DNA from: Chloroflexota bacterium
Lineage (GTDB): Bacteria; Chloroflexota; UBA6077; JACCZL01
Length of the DNA stretch: 64,000 nt
Reading direction: 5' to 3'
NCBI GenBank assembly: GCA_020845495.1
Contig: JADLFM010000170.1
Span: 1 to 64,000 of the forward strand
The number at the start of each line of letters is the position of its first letter. Within the stretch, counting starts at the first letter, position 1. A program made the translations under genes and the position numbers. A model generated the notes under the pieces. It ran no database searches and was not told the origin of the DNA. It was given only the letters and a program-made list of their open reading frames with translations. This document shows, piece after piece, positions 9,978 through 18,933 of this stretch.

Positions 9978-10539
9978 TCCGCCTGTCGAATGGATCGAAG
10001 GCCCCCTCCCCGCCATGCCGCGTGCAGCGCGCGTGCAGTCTGACTGAACGTCACCCAATCGGCGCCGCTCAATTTGACGGCGATGGAGCATGCCGATACA
10101 CTAGCGATACCCCCCACGCGGAAGGATGCGCCTGCGCGCTCGCACCGCCCTTCCTGCCGTAGCACGCTTTCGATCGAGAGGGGCGCTTCCCGGCACTGCG
10201 CTGGCAGGCGCAGCGGCGCTACGTTCGCCAGATACCATCGGACAGTTCGATTCTCATCGAACCCGGCCGCAAGAAGCAGGACGGCGACCGAGGCTCGCCC
10301 GCGTTGCCGATTGCTCGCTATGCCGTCGCCCGGGGGCACGAGACCGCCAGGTTAGGGTGGCACGATACCGCGCGTGCTGCCTCCGAAGTCGATCGGCGCG
10401 CGTGAGGAATGCGCCGAAGCTGCGTTCGCGCCGAGCGCCCGACTCGGGAGGGCGCCGGGATTTGACGATCCTGATAGCCCTCGGCGGGTTCCGCTCAGCG
10501 CCCCAGGGGTTGAGCGGAGCGTCGATCTCTGCCACTCGG

Positions 10540-10581
10540 GCCAGCAACACCGGGCCAGCAACACCGAGCCAGCAACCCCGG
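10540..10581. repeat. 14-bp tandem repeat, three copies
   Basis: GCCAGCAACACCGG at 10540, with one-base variants at 10554 and 10568, ending about 30 bp before the acyltransferase start. Confidence 0.9.
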
Positions 10582-10612
10582 GCCGGTTGAGCGGAACTCA
10601 GAGGGATGGCCG

Positions 10613-11779
10613 ATGCGTAGTCGAGACGGGCGAATCTACAGCGTTCAGGCGTTCCGCGCCTTTGCCGCCGTCCTCGTCGTCTTCAATCACGCCACGGTGC
10701 TGGGACGAGAAATCCTGCGACTGCCAGAGTTCGCCGATGCGCGGGCGCTCGGGCTCCCGGAGATCGCGAACACCTTCTTCTTCGGCAGCGTCCGAGGCAG
10801 CATCCGAGTCGATTTGTTCTTCGTCGTCAGCGGATTTATGGTCTTCTATGCGTACCAAAAGTATCTCGGAGATACCAGCAAGATCAAAACGTATCTCATG
10901 CGGCGTGTGGTCCGCATCTACCCACTTCTCTGGGCGTTCACGCTGGCGAAGATTGCGTTGATCCTGGCGGTTCCAGCGCGAGCCAAACCGTATGAGACAA
11001 GCGCGACGACCATGATCGCCTCGCTCTTCGCGCTTCCGCAGGATAACCTGCCACTCATTGCTGCGACCTGGACACTCGCATTCGAGATGCTCTTCTACGT
11101 GCTGTTCGGCCTGGCGATCGTCGCCGGAGCCCGCCGTGCCATGATGCTGGCAGCGGCGTGGGCCTCGGCCATCGTCGTAGCGAACGTCGTCGCCATCTAC
11201 CTCGTCTACGTCGATCAGCAATCCCTCTCACTTCCTCTTCCCGTCTCGTACCTGCTGTACGAGCGCAACCTCGAGTTCCTGATGGGCTGCGCCGCGGCGC
11301 ACCTCGTGCGCCGGCGTGCGATTCGGCGGCCGGGCCTGACGATCGTTGTGGGTGCGCTCGGCCTGGCGTTCTCATGCGCTCTCATCGCTCGCGGCGGCGA
11401 CCTCGTCTCGTACGCGCTCCTGGTAGGTCTACCGTCCGTGCTCATCGTTGCCGGTACGGCGGCGCTCGAACTCGAGCGCCGGCCTCCAGTGCCACGACTC
11501 CTCACCTACGTTGGCGACGCGTCGTACTCGATCTTTGTGAGCCACAGCACCTTCATCAACATCTTCGTGATCGTGATGGTGCTGAGCGGGCCATGGTCTG
11601 TGGGACCAGTGTCCATTTTGCTGGCGATGACGGTCTTCGCCGTGTTGGGCGGCATGGCGGTGTACCGGGTGGTAGAGCAGCCGCTGACAGCAGCCTTGCG
11701 GCGTCGGCTGCTCGAGCCGCGGCAACCTACGCCGCCCGAGATGCCTGCGCCTGGCGGCGTGCCGGCGACGATGCGGTAG
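10613..11779 (+). CDS. Acyltransferase family 3 membrane protein
   Basis: 388 residues, ATG at 10613 with GAGGG upstream. The N-terminus has the family signature RAFAAVLVVFNHA, with the conserved His at residue 26, followed by about ten hydrophobic segments. VDLFFVVSGFMVF and the late SHSTF block also fit the OafA/NodX-like family, which moves acyl groups onto surface sugars, lipids or macrolides. The protein would sit in the cytoplasmic membrane. It converges with the glycoside-hydrolase-like gene, only 11 bp apart. The acceptor cannot be read from the sequence. Confidence 0.92.
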   Translation: MRSRDGRIYSVQAFRAFAAVLVVFNHATVLGREILRLPEFADARALGLPEIANTFFFGSVRGSIRVDLFFVVSGFMVFYAYQKYLGDTSKIKTYLMRRVVRIYPLLWAFTLAKIALILAVPARAKPYETSATTMIASLFALPQDNLPLIAATWTLAFEMLFYVLFGLAIVAGARRAMMLAAAWASAIVVANVVAIYLVYVDQQSLSLPLPVSYLLYERNLEFLMGCAAAHLVRRRAIRRPGLTIVVGALGLAFSCALIARGGDLVSYALLVGLPSVLIVAGTAALELERRPPVPRLLTYVGDASYSIFVSHSTFINIFVIVMVLSGPWSVGPVSILLAMTVFAVLGGMAVYRVVEQPLTAALRRRLLEPRQPTPPEMPAPGGVPATMR

Positions 11780-11790
11780 CGCGGCGTGCC

Positions 11791-13911
11791 TCAGCGCTCC
11801 TCGATGGAGAGGAGCAGGGGGTAGTCGGCGGCGGTGAGGCTGAGGGTGAGCGAGTTGGCGTCGGCGGCAAGCACGTCGACGGGGACGTCAGTATCGCCGA
11901 GAGGGTCGTAGACGGAGACCTGAGCGTCGGTTCCGCGGATGCCCCGCAGGCGAACGGTGAACTGTTCGGGAGCGAGCGACTGGAGGATGTCGCGGGTCAT
12001 GACGTAGTACGGGATCACGAAGCGGGTGGCGTTGACCTGGTAGGGCAGGATCGCGAGCACCTCGCGGTCGTAGAGCGGCGGGTGCTCGGTGGAGCCGTCG
12101 CCCGGGAACTGGGCGTGGTTGTGAGTGTCAGTGACGGACGTGACGGTTAGCGGGCGGGTCTCCGTCAGGGAGCGGTCGAGGCCATCGGCGAAGCGGGCGG
12201 CCATGCGGGCGAGGACACGCAGTGGAAGCGAGGTGTAGTCGGTGTCGTCGGCTGGATAGGTGGTGCCGGGTTGGCGAGCCAGCGCCAGGAAGGTATCGGC
12301 CACCATGTTGACGTCGTCGTTGGGACCGGCGTCGTTGAGGGCAAACAGGTACAGGCGGCTGGCGCCTTTGTTGAGATAGAACGCCACGAAGCGGGCGGCA
12401 ACCTTTGCTTTGAACGGCCCGATTGCGTCTGGCGGCAGCGCCGGACTCATGCCGGTCCAGTCGTGTGCCAGGTTCGCCTCGGTGATCCAGGTCTCGACGG
12501 GATCGCCCGGGCGAGCGTTTCGTCCGTGCTCGGTCCCGCCAATCGTGGTCGTCAGGGGTGCCAGATCCCGGATGAGCGTCTCGGTCTGGATGGCCGTGCC
12601 AAAGTACTCGGGGAAGCGTGCGACGTAGTTCGGGACGTACTTGTCCGGGCGGCCGAGCGCGTTGAGGCCGACGTGCCCCTGGCCGCGCTGCTCGTCGGCC
12701 GGAAAGCGAAGCCGTGGCGGGTAAGGATGCTTCGACAGCGCCGTCACTCGAGCCGGCTCGGTCGAGGCTGCCGGCCACGGTGAGGTGCTGGCAAAGCCGT
12801 CAGTAAGCGCGACCCCGCCGAAGCGCGTCGGGTCGGCTGCCACGTGCTCGGCCGTCGCCGTCTCCAGGTCGTGAATGACGTCCGACTCGGCGTACTTGTA
12901 AGGGGCGCCCGCGTAGTAGTTGTTGATGCTGAGGAACTTCGACCCGAAGGTCAACTCGTTCCAAATCTCCAGGTCGAACCCCTTATCGGCCGCCCCGTCC
13001 GTCCCGAGCGCGGCGGTCGTGGCGGCTGCGACGCGGTCGACGTACCCAAGCCAGCCGTTGAGGGTCTCCTGGTAGTCAGCCGATCCCGGTGCGGAGAAGG
13101 GCCGGTAGCGCAGGGTGGCGATCTGGACCCGGGCGCCGGGCGCGATGATGACTGGTAGCGGCTTAGAGAGGGTCACAGTGTTCCCGTCGATCCCCGTGAT
13201 GAGCACCTCGGCTGCCCAATGCTCGGTCAGGTTCGACAACCCGCTGTACCCCGGCCGCAGGCCGCTGGTGTCGTCGAGCCGGAGCTTCGTCGCACCGGGT
13301 AGTGCGCCGAGCGGCGCCGTCCGCATGACCGTTTCCATCGGTACTGGCTGGCCGTGGTTTGCATTCAGCAGGATCAGCGGCCGTACCCCGTACTGCTGTG
13401 CTGCCGCCAGCAGGGGCGACAACTCCGGCATGTCGAAGCGTGACTCGTCGTAGGTCAGGCGGCCCCAACCGACCTCGATGCGCACTGTTCGGATGCCATG
13501 CTCGGCCAGCATCCGCAGCACCAGATCGGGATTCTCCCCCTGAAGGTTCAGGTGCATCCCCAGCCCGTCCACGAACGTCGCGGCTGGCACCGTCTCCAGA
13601 TACGCCCGCCAGGGTTGAATCCAGTGCGAGTGCGCTCCCCACGGCACCGCTGTCAGGTATGCCGGGTTCGTGTACTGTCCCGTTGTCAGATCCGGGGGCT
13701 GTTGTGCCATTGGGGTAGACTGCCGCACTGCCGCCGGGTCCGAAGCCTGCCCTCTGGCCTCAGTTGCCTCGGATTGGAGCCGCGCGCCCACCCCGGCAAG
13801 CATGCTTACCACGACGATCAGGATGCTGGCGACGAGCCACGTGACCGAGCGGCGGCGGGCGCGCGGCGAACGCGGCGGGCGGGCCGTCAAGCGCCAGCGC
13901 CCAGGTGCCAC
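11791..13911 (-). CDS. Membrane-anchored glycoside-hydrolase-like TIM-barrel protein
   Basis: 706 residues from a GTG at 13911. A basic N-terminus precedes one hydrophobic segment (residues 24-43), so it is exported and probably anchored. The fold looks like clan GH-A: EIWNEL gives a candidate acid/base Glu319 and WITEAN a candidate nucleophile Glu478. Between early barrel strands lies an inserted beta-rich segment (about 199-271) with a DDTSGL...GNTVTLSKPL pattern. The C-terminus (about 600-706) looks like a beta-sandwich. A role in polysaccharide turnover is inference; the sugar is unknown. It shares strand with the downstream-oriented hydrolase gene but is separated by 318 bp and a possible promoter. 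Confidence 0.75.
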   Translation of the reverse strand: MAPGRWRLTARPPRSPRARRRSVTWLVASILIVVVSMLAGVGARLQSEATEARGQASDPAAVRQSTPMAQQPPDLTTGQYTNPAYLTAVPWGAHSHWIQPWRAYLETVPAATFVDGLGMHLNLQGENPDLVLRMLAEHGIRTVRIEVGWGRLTYDESRFDMPELSPLLAAAQQYGVRPLILLNANHGQPVPMETVMRTAPLGALPGATKLRLDDTSGLRPGYSGLSNLTEHWAAEVLITGIDGNTVTLSKPLPVIIAPGARVQIATLRYRPFSAPGSADYQETLNGWLGYVDRVAAATTAALGTDGAADKGFDLEIWNELTFGSKFLSINNYYAGAPYKYAESDVIHDLETATAEHVAADPTRFGGVALTDGFASTSPWPAASTEPARVTALSKHPYPPRLRFPADEQRGQGHVGLNALGRPDKYVPNYVARFPEYFGTAIQTETLIRDLAPLTTTIGGTEHGRNARPGDPVETWITEANLAHDWTGMSPALPPDAIGPFKAKVAARFVAFYLNKGASRLYLFALNDAGPNDDVNMVADTFLALARQPGTTYPADDTDYTSLPLRVLARMAARFADGLDRSLTETRPLTVTSVTDTHNHAQFPGDGSTEHPPLYDREVLAILPYQVNATRFVIPYYVMTRDILQSLAPEQFTVRLRGIRGTDAQVSVYDPLGDTDVPVDVLAADANSLTLSLTAADYPLLLSIEER

Positions 13912-14229
13912 GACGTGCCGGCACGCGCCCTACGCCTGGCCTGGAGCTTTCGAGGGGAAGGCACGGTCATCATTATGGACTGTACGGTATGGGCTGTACG
14001 GTTGCGTCTCGCCGTCCACATCGCCCTGGCCCGTCGTGCGCGGCCTCCACACCGATGTCTGTGCAGCGTGCGATCGTATGGTCCCTCGGTAGTAGGACGG
14101 TTCCGGCTCCACCACCATGCCGGTAACCATGGACCAACGACGTCTGCGTCTCGTTTCGCGAGCAGCGACGACGGTAGTGCGGGGCTGCCTCGGGCCAGGG
14201 GCGAAGGAGACAGGCTCAGTCTGCCACAG
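13912..14229. other. Intergenic region with possible promoter
   Basis: 318 bp without a gene. The only AT-richer stretch is near 13970-14005 and contains a promoter-like pair and a 15-bp spaced repeat of TGTACGGT. Confidence 0.45.
13972..14000 (-). promoter_or_regulatory. Possible promoter of the glycoside-hydrolase-like gene
   Basis: On the minus strand CATAAT (13972-13977) lies 17 nt from a weak CGTACA (13995-14000). ACCGTACAG occurs twice, 15 bp apart, across the -35 region, which could be an operator. The -35 match is poor. Confidence 0.3.
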
Positions 14230-15546
14230 TTACCGCGAGTCTCGCAGAAGTCGGGGCGTTGCGTCCCGCGCGGCGCGCTCGTAGTCGCGCTTGACCTGGG
14301 TCGGATCGAGTCGGCCCGATACCGTGGCCGGCTGGGTACCCGTGACCTGCTCGACGAGAGTCCCAAACGCGAGTGCCGCCTCCAGGCCAGTAAAGTTGCA
14401 GTGGCCATAGCGCGGGATGGCGATCGGCGTCAGCCTGCCACGGCCGCTTGGCCTGACCTTCTGCTGATAGAGCACTTCATGCCAGAACGGGACGAGCTCA
14501 TCGCCGGTCGTGTGCATGGTGACGAGGGGAAGTGTGAGCTGACCTGACGTCTGGTAGCGGGGGACGGTGAGGAGCGTCGAGGGATCGGCGCCAATACGGG
14601 GTAGCAGCAGATTCAGCCGAACGTCGTCAAACGACCCGGTGTAGATGCGGAAGAGGTTTCCATAGGGGTTGCCGCCGAGCTTGGCCGTGGCGTCGTTGGT
14701 GCTGAACGTGCTGTACCAGAGCAGGGTCTCCACCGTCTCGAGGACGGTCTCCCCATTCGCCGGGTCGAAGGCCGCCTTCGACGTCGAGAGCAGTTGGAGG
14801 GTCGCCAGGGGATTGGCGTTGACGGCCGCTCTCACCCGCGGCACGTAGACGCTGTCCCAGTTACGGATGAGCTCGTCCGAGATGTGGATGCCGTTGCCGG
14901 GCAGCACGCCAGGGAAGAAGTAGTCGAACAGCAGGCGGAAGTCACCGACGTACTCGATCTCCGTCCGGAAGTTGCCAATCGGGCCGCACAGGGCGATCCC
15001 GCCGCTGAACAGGCTCGGCGATCGCTCGATCAGCAGCGTGGTGACGAGACCGCCTTCCGACGCCCCGGCCATGTAGGTGTGGACAGGGGCACGCCCAGCG
15101 AGAAGGTGGAAGGCGATGACGAGCTGGCGAATATCGTCCAAACCTTCGAGGACGGCCAGCCCGTTCTGGCGGTAGGTGGTCGCGGCGAACGCGAAACCAA
15201 GCTGCTGGGCAAGCGTCGCCAGGTTGGTGCCATCCGAGAGCACCAGATTCTGGAATGCCAGATCCTCGGTGATCGCTCGGTACCCGTGTGCCCACACGAT
15301 CAGGTCGCCATTCCAGCCGGACGCTGGTACGCACAGCAGGCCCAGCGAGCCCCCGGATATGGGCACTACGGCGCACTGACCGGGGACGGGCGGCGCGGCC
15401 GACTGAGGCTGGCCGTAGGTCGTACCGGGCGGCAGTGCCAGGAACAGCACCAGCGCACCCATGACGACCGTCGACAGGATGCGGCTGAGACGTGACTGCC
15501 GGCCGGACGCCGTTGTCTGTTCCTTCGCGACCACGGAGATCCCCAC
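14230..15546 (-). CDS. Secreted alpha/beta hydrolase
   Basis: Placed at the GTG at 15546, which puts a basic stretch (SGRQSRLSR) right before the hydrophobic signal segment ILSTVVMGALVLFLALPP; GTG at 15534 is equally possible and a longer frame reaches 15651. The mature protein has a nucleophile elbow GASEGG, a late acid in TTGDELVPF and a His in RYGHCNF, the classical Ser-Asp-His order. Cys residues CAV..LLC near the N-terminus may pair outside the cell. Secreted esterases or depolymerase-like enzymes have this layout; the substrate is not evident. It follows the sugar transferase gene on the same strand, 390 bp downstream. Confidence 0.75.
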   Translation of the reverse strand: MGISVVAKEQTTASGRQSRLSRILSTVVMGALVLFLALPPGTTYGQPQSAAPPVPGQCAVVPISGGSLGLLCVPASGWNGDLIVWAHGYRAITEDLAFQNLVLSDGTNLATLAQQLGFAFAATTYRQNGLAVLEGLDDIRQLVIAFHLLAGRAPVHTYMAGASEGGLVTTLLIERSPSLFSGGIALCGPIGNFRTEIEYVGDFRLLFDYFFPGVLPGNGIHISDELIRNWDSVYVPRVRAAVNANPLATLQLLSTSKAAFDPANGETVLETVETLLWYSTFSTNDATAKLGGNPYGNLFRIYTGSFDDVRLNLLLPRIGADPSTLLTVPRYQTSGQLTLPLVTMHTTGDELVPFWHEVLYQQKVRPSGRGRLTPIAIPRYGHCNFTGLEAALAFGTLVEQVTGTQPATVSGRLDPTQVKRDYERAARDATPRLLRDSR

Positions 15547-15935
15547 TGTGCACCCCCACCCTACCGCATGCGCTACTTCGGACGTCGCCGACGAGCCGCT
15601 AACGGTGTCAGGCCACGGAGCCAGGAGCGGCGGCGGCTCCCAGCCTACCACTGACCAGGCTCCCTCACAAGCCCCGCGCCGAGTGCCGTACCCGACGGCG
15701 TTCTGATGGGACGCCGTGGTTGTGCCCTGACGGGAGCATCGTGACTACCCCAGGAGGGATCCCCACGGGAACCTACGTGCCTCTGGCAGTTCGCGGATCG
15801 ATCCGCCAGCCGCGCAGAGCGGGACTGTAGGCAGACTGGATGGGGGCTATCAGGCGCCTGGATGGGGGCTATCAGACAGCCTGGGTCCAGGGTGAGGTGC
15901 GCATGCCCCGTGAGAGCCCGCCACGGACCGACCCC
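15547..15935. other. Intergenic region between sugar transferase and hydrolase genes
   Basis: About 390 bp. No gene seen. It contains a duplicated 18-bp block at 15836-15875 just beyond the sugar transferase stop. Confidence 0.5.
15836..15875. repeat. 18-bp direct repeat, two copies
   Basis: CTGGATGGGGGCTATCAG at 15836-15853 and 15858-15875, separated by GCGC (22-bp period). Confidence 0.9.
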
Positions 15936-16670
15936 TCAGACGTGAGCAGAGCCCTGAGATGCGCCGGCGGTGGGGTCTTGCCGCTCTCTCCGCGGTGACT
16001 CGTACGTGCTGGGGTGAGCAGTCGGCGATGTCGACGGTGTCGGACGGCGGAGCGGTTGGAGCCATGCAGGCTCACCCAGGACGAGCAGCAGGGTTCTGGC
16101 GAGGATGCGCAGGTCGAGCAGGAGCGACCAGCGCTTGATGTACTCGAGGTCGTAGTGGGTCCACACCTCGAACTCGGCACTGTGAGGGGCGCAGATCTGG
16201 CACAAGCCGGTGATGCCTGGCCGCACGTCCAGGCGCCGTTGCTGTTGGGGCGTATAGTGCGCAACTTCGCGTGGGTATTGAGGCCGCGGCCCTACCAGGC
16301 TCATGTCACCCTTGAGGACGTTCCACAGTTGTGGAATCTCGTCGAGATGGGTGGGGCGGAGCATCCCGCCGATTCGCGTCACCCGCGGATCGTTGGCGAT
16401 CTTCACCATCATGTTGCCACCGAGGTTCAAGTGCTGAAGCTCGGCGAGTCGTGCTTCGGCGTCCACCACCATCGTGCGAAACTTGTACATGCGAAACGGC
16501 ACACCGCCCTGACCGACGCGGGTAGCGTTGAAGAAGATCGGTCCGCGATCCTCCAGCTTGATAGCCGCGGCGATGGCGGCGTTCACCGGGAGTAGCACCA
16601 CCAGGCCAAGGGCGCTGCCCAGGATGTCGATCCCCCGTTTGGCAACACGCTGCCACTCGCGACGTATCAA
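15936..16670 (-). CDS. Bacterial sugar transferase (undecaprenyl-phosphate glycosyl-1-phosphate transferase type)
   Basis: 244 residues from a TTG at 16670, supported by AGGAG 7 nt upstream and by a 4-nt TTGA overlap with the stop of the preceding phosphatase gene. One hydrophobic segment ([18 protein letters not shown]) is followed by the family blocks [35 protein letters not shown] and RPGITGL. These enzymes put the first sugar-phosphate of an exopolysaccharide or glycan on a lipid carrier at the membrane. The family usually reads LRxTxLDE here; this protein has LRPTHLDE. A Pro/Ser/Arg-rich tail of about 40 residues follows the catalytic domain. It is translationally coupled to the HAD gene. 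Confidence 0.9.
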   Translation of the reverse strand: MIRREWQRVAKRGIDILGSALGLVVLLPVNAAIAAAIKLEDRGPIFFNATRVGQGGVPFRMYKFRTMVVDAEARLAELQHLNLGGNMMVKIANDPRVTRIGGMLRPTHLDEIPQLWNVLKGDMSLVGPRPQYPREVAHYTPQQQRRLDVRPGITGLCQICAPHSAEFEVWTHYDLEYIKRWSLLLDLRILARTLLLVLGEPAWLQPLRRPTPSTSPTAHPSTYESPRRERQDPTAGASQGSAHV

Positions 16671-17389
16671 TGGGCATCTCCTCGCATATGCACGTCTCTC
16701 CGAGCTTGCCAGCACTCCGGCGCTTGCCAGCACTCCGGCCGAGCCTCTGGCTGACGATCTGGCGACGAGGGCGCCTGTAGGTCGCTCACAGGCGTATCCG
16801 ATCCTGACTCGCACCGCAATACCGCTGCGCACAGCGGGACCGCATCTGAGAGATCGGCCACCACCTGGACATCTGGATCGATGGTCCGGATGGCCTGGAG
16901 GTCTCGTCGCCCGAGGCCACTGCTCACATGGAGATATCGGACGCCTGCTGCCCTCGCCAGTTGAAAATCGGTGAGCGCATCCCCGACGAGCATCGAGCGC
17001 GTCAGGTTGATGCCCCGCTCCTGCGCCACCTGCACGAGCAAGCCCGGTCGAGGCTTTCGGCACGCGCAACCGAGCTCCGGAGCGTGCGGGCAGCACAGAA
17101 TGGCATCCACTCGCCCACCCCGTTCGTCGATCTGAGCGAGCATCCGCCGATGAATGTCTTCCAGAGTGGCCGCCGTCGCGCGCCCCCGTCCGATCATCGA
17201 TTGATTGGTGACGACGAAGATCGGCACCTGCAATCGGGCGAGGGCCGCGAGCGCATTGAGTGAGCGCGGCAGCCAGCGAAATTCCTCCCACGACTTCACG
17301 TAGTCGTCGCGGTTCTCGTTGAGGACGCCGTCCCGGTCCAGGAAGAGCGCTGAGGTCGTCGCCCGCTGCTTCGGCACGCCTGGAATCAC
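16667..17389 (-). CDS. HAD-family sugar bisphosphate phosphatase (GmhB/HisB-N type)
   Basis: 240 residues from a GTG at 17389 (GTG at 17377 is an alternative); longer frames upstream add unrelated Arg-rich sequence. DRDGVLNE holds the nucleophile Asp, VVTNQS is HAD motif II, and CCPHAPELGCACRKP is the zinc-binding loop of heptose-1,7-bisphosphate and histidinol-phosphate phosphatases. LVGDALTDFQLA carries the late acidic motif, with DALTD in place of the usual DxxxD spacing of close relatives. The product may be a heptose or related sugar phosphate feeding the glycan made with the coupled sugar transferase. The C-terminus has an 18-bp in-frame duplication giving PECWQA twice. Confidence 0.85.
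   Translation of the reverse strand: MIPGVPKQRATTSALFLDRDGVLNENRDDYVKSWEEFRWLPRSLNALAALARLQVPIFVVTNQSMIGRGRATAATLEDIHRRMLAQIDERGGRVDAILCCPHAPELGCACRKPRPGLLVQVAQERGINLTRSMLVGDALTDFQLARAAGVRYLHVSSGLGRRDLQAIRTIDPDVQVVADLSDAVPLCAAVLRCESGSDTPVSDLQAPSSPDRQPEARPECWQAPECWQARRDVHMRGDAH
16704..16739. repeat. 18-bp tandem duplication inside the HAD gene
   Basis: GCTTGCCAGCACTCCGGC twice without interruption; in frame, it duplicates six residues near the C-terminus. Confidence 0.9.
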
Positions 17390-17573
17390 CCCGCTACGGA
17401 CAGTTCGCGTCGCACGGTGTTCGTATAGTATTCGCCCCGATTCATGCAGGGCTAATCTCTGCCGACCGATCCACCCTGGCGGCGTCCGTGCCTCCCTGGC
17501 GCCGTTCCTCACCACGCCGCCCGTCGTCAGGCACTCCAACGCGTATCCGCGACGTATTCACCTGCCCAGGTGT

Positions 17574-17610
17574 ATCACTGCGAAGGGCCAAGTGGCGTTA
17601 TCTAGGGGGC
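17574..17610 (+). promoter_or_regulatory. Bipartite conserved element, copy A (possible ECF-type promoter)
   Basis: Matches the element at 31578-31614 at 25 of 37 positions without gaps: ATCACTG at the start and CGTT-TCTA at the same offset of 22. The layout resembles an ECF sigma promoter with a GTCTA-like -10, but could also be a mobile-element end. Confidence 0.35.
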
Positions 17611-17625
17611 GGCGGTCACACCGTG

Positions 17626-17685
17626 TTGCGCTGGAGCCTTGGAGAAGACACGTTCCTGACCAACTTCTCCAAGGCTCCAGCGCAA
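17626..17685. repeat. Perfect 22-bp inverted repeat with 16-nt loop
   Basis: Arms 17626-17647 and 17664-17685 are exact reverse complements; each arm begins or ends with TTGCGCTGGAGCC or its complement. No T-tract follows on either strand. It lies about 100 bp past the aldo/keto reductase stop. It may be a terminator, a structured RNA or a small mobile-element relic. Confidence 0.85.
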
Positions 17686-17781
17686 GCGCATGGCGCGAGT
17701 ACGGTTCGAGGTTGCGTAGGATCCATCAACCGCCCTGGATGGACGGTGTCCTACTCCTCAGGCAGTGCAGGCGTATAGGGC

Positions 17782-18750
17782 TTACCTCGCCGCCGCGAGT
17801 TGCCTCTTCTGGGTCTCCGCCACGCGCTTCACTTCCTCGTCGGTCAGGGGCGCGGCGTCGCCGGCGGTAACCGCGTCGGCAAGCTCCTCCTGGGTGACCG
17901 CGCCACAGATCACGCTGCCAACGGCCGGCTGGCTGAGCGCGAACTGGATGGCTGCCTCGATACGCTTTCGCCGACCGTTCTCCCAGAGAAATGCGAACTC
18001 GTCGATCCGGTCGAAGTAGCCGTTGACTGTCGCACGCGGGACCTGTGACCGCATATCGTTCGCGTCGAACACCGTCTCGCGCGTCACACGATCGGTCAGG
18101 AAGCCGCGGAACAGCGCCTGCCGCGCAAGGATTCCGACCCCATGCTCGGCCGCGGCCGGGAGCAGTTCCCTGGTGGCCTCAGGCTGCATGAGGTTGAGGA
18201 TCTGCTGAATCACGTCGCAGCGTCCGCTCCGGATCAGTTCCAGGCCGAGGTTGTTATCGTAGATCGAGGCGCCAACGACGCGAACCTTGCCGGTGGCGCG
18301 GGCTGCCTCGATGGCCTCGAGTGCCTGCTCCGCGCTGACCCCGCCGTGCATGGGCAAGTGCAGCAGATAGCTGTCAATGTAGTCGGTCTGGAGACGGCCG
18401 AGGCTCGCGTCGATTGCGCGGCGGACGAAATCCGGCGAGAAATCCCAGGCTTGCTTGCCGTCGACGTGGTGTTCTCCGACCTTGGTCTCGATGATGACCT
18501 TGTCACGGCGGCCTTTGAGTGCCTGACCGATCAAGACTTCACTGTGCCCGAACCCATAGGCGGGAGCCGTGTCGATGAAGTTGATGCCTCGATCGATCCC
18601 CCAGTGGATCATCCGGATCGCTTCGGCGTCGTCGGCCGCGCCATACGACATCGGCTTGCCGCCGACGATCATGACGCCGCCGATCCCCCATGCGCCGATC
18701 CCGATCTCGGAAACCGTCAGCCCGGTGCGCCCTAGCGTGCGATAACGCAT
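17782..18750 (-). CDS. Aldo/keto reductase
   Basis: 322 residues from an ATG at 18750. The catalytic tetrad is visible: Asp60 and Tyr65 (FIDTAPAYG), Lys90 (IETKV) and His131 (LLHLP). GKVRVVGAS and the late AVGSVICGA block match the NADPH-binding barrel of this superfamily. It is soluble and probably NADPH-dependent. It lies after the ABC permease genes on the same strand but 183 bp away and has its own copy of the shared 20-bp upstream motif, which ties it to the SDR, ThDP enzyme and transporter. Substrate is unknown; a sugar or 2-keto/aldehyde catabolite is plausible. Confidence 0.93.
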   Translation of the reverse strand: MRYRTLGRTGLTVSEIGIGAWGIGGVMIVGGKPMSYGAADDAEAIRMIHWGIDRGINFIDTAPAYGFGHSEVLIGQALKGRRDKVIIETKVGEHHVDGKQAWDFSPDFVRRAIDASLGRLQTDYIDSYLLHLPMHGGVSAEQALEAIEAARATGKVRVVGASIYDNNLGLELIRSGRCDVIQQILNLMQPEATRELLPAAAEHGVGILARQALFRGFLTDRVTRETVFDANDMRSQVPRATVNGYFDRIDEFAFLWENGRRKRIEAAIQFALSQPAVGSVICGAVTQEELADAVTAGDAAPLTDEEVKRVAETQKRQLAAAR

Positions 18751-18834
18751 CTACCCGCCCTCGCGATGGTTCGTCGTTCGCCCGGACTCGTGGCCGCCGG
18801 ACTTCCACAGCGTAGTTTCGCCGTTGGCAACCGG

Positions 18835-18854
18835 GCATCGGCTGAACGGCCCAT
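18835..18854 (-). promoter_or_regulatory. Shared operator-like motif, site 1 (aldo/keto reductase)
   Basis: Minus strand ATGGGCCGTTCAGCCGATGC, 84 nt before the start codon. The core GGCC-GTTC-GCC is an imperfect palindrome. Related sites precede three other genes of this cluster in the same orientation. Confidence 0.5.
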
Positions 18855-18933
18855 TCGGCTGTTCCGCTCGAGTCACTGGAGCAGACGGCTACGCGGGGCC
18901 GGTGCGCCTGTTCGGCAGCCCTACCTACCGAAC

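Larger units (their letters stand above)
9861..10612. other. Repeat-bearing intergenic region
   Basis: About 750 bp with no supported gene between the adaptor and the acyltransferase, both on the plus strand. It carries a 4 x 15-bp tandem repeat at its start and a 3 x 14-bp tandem repeat just before the acyltransferase. Open frames here are repeat- and Arg-rich and not convincing. Confidence 0.55.
17390..17781. other. Intergenic region with bipartite element and long inverted repeat
   Basis: No supported protein gene in 392 bp. It contains an element resembling one at 31578-31614 and, 15 bp later, a perfect 22-bp inverted repeat. Confidence 0.6.

Noticed and set aside
9851..10339. Minus-strand frame made of PSGRS repeats.
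   Set aside because: It only translates the 15-bp tandem repeat; no support as a gene.
11158..12150. Plus-strand open frame spanning the acyltransferase 3' end and the opposite gene.
   Set aside because: Crosses two unrelated genes and has no domain content.
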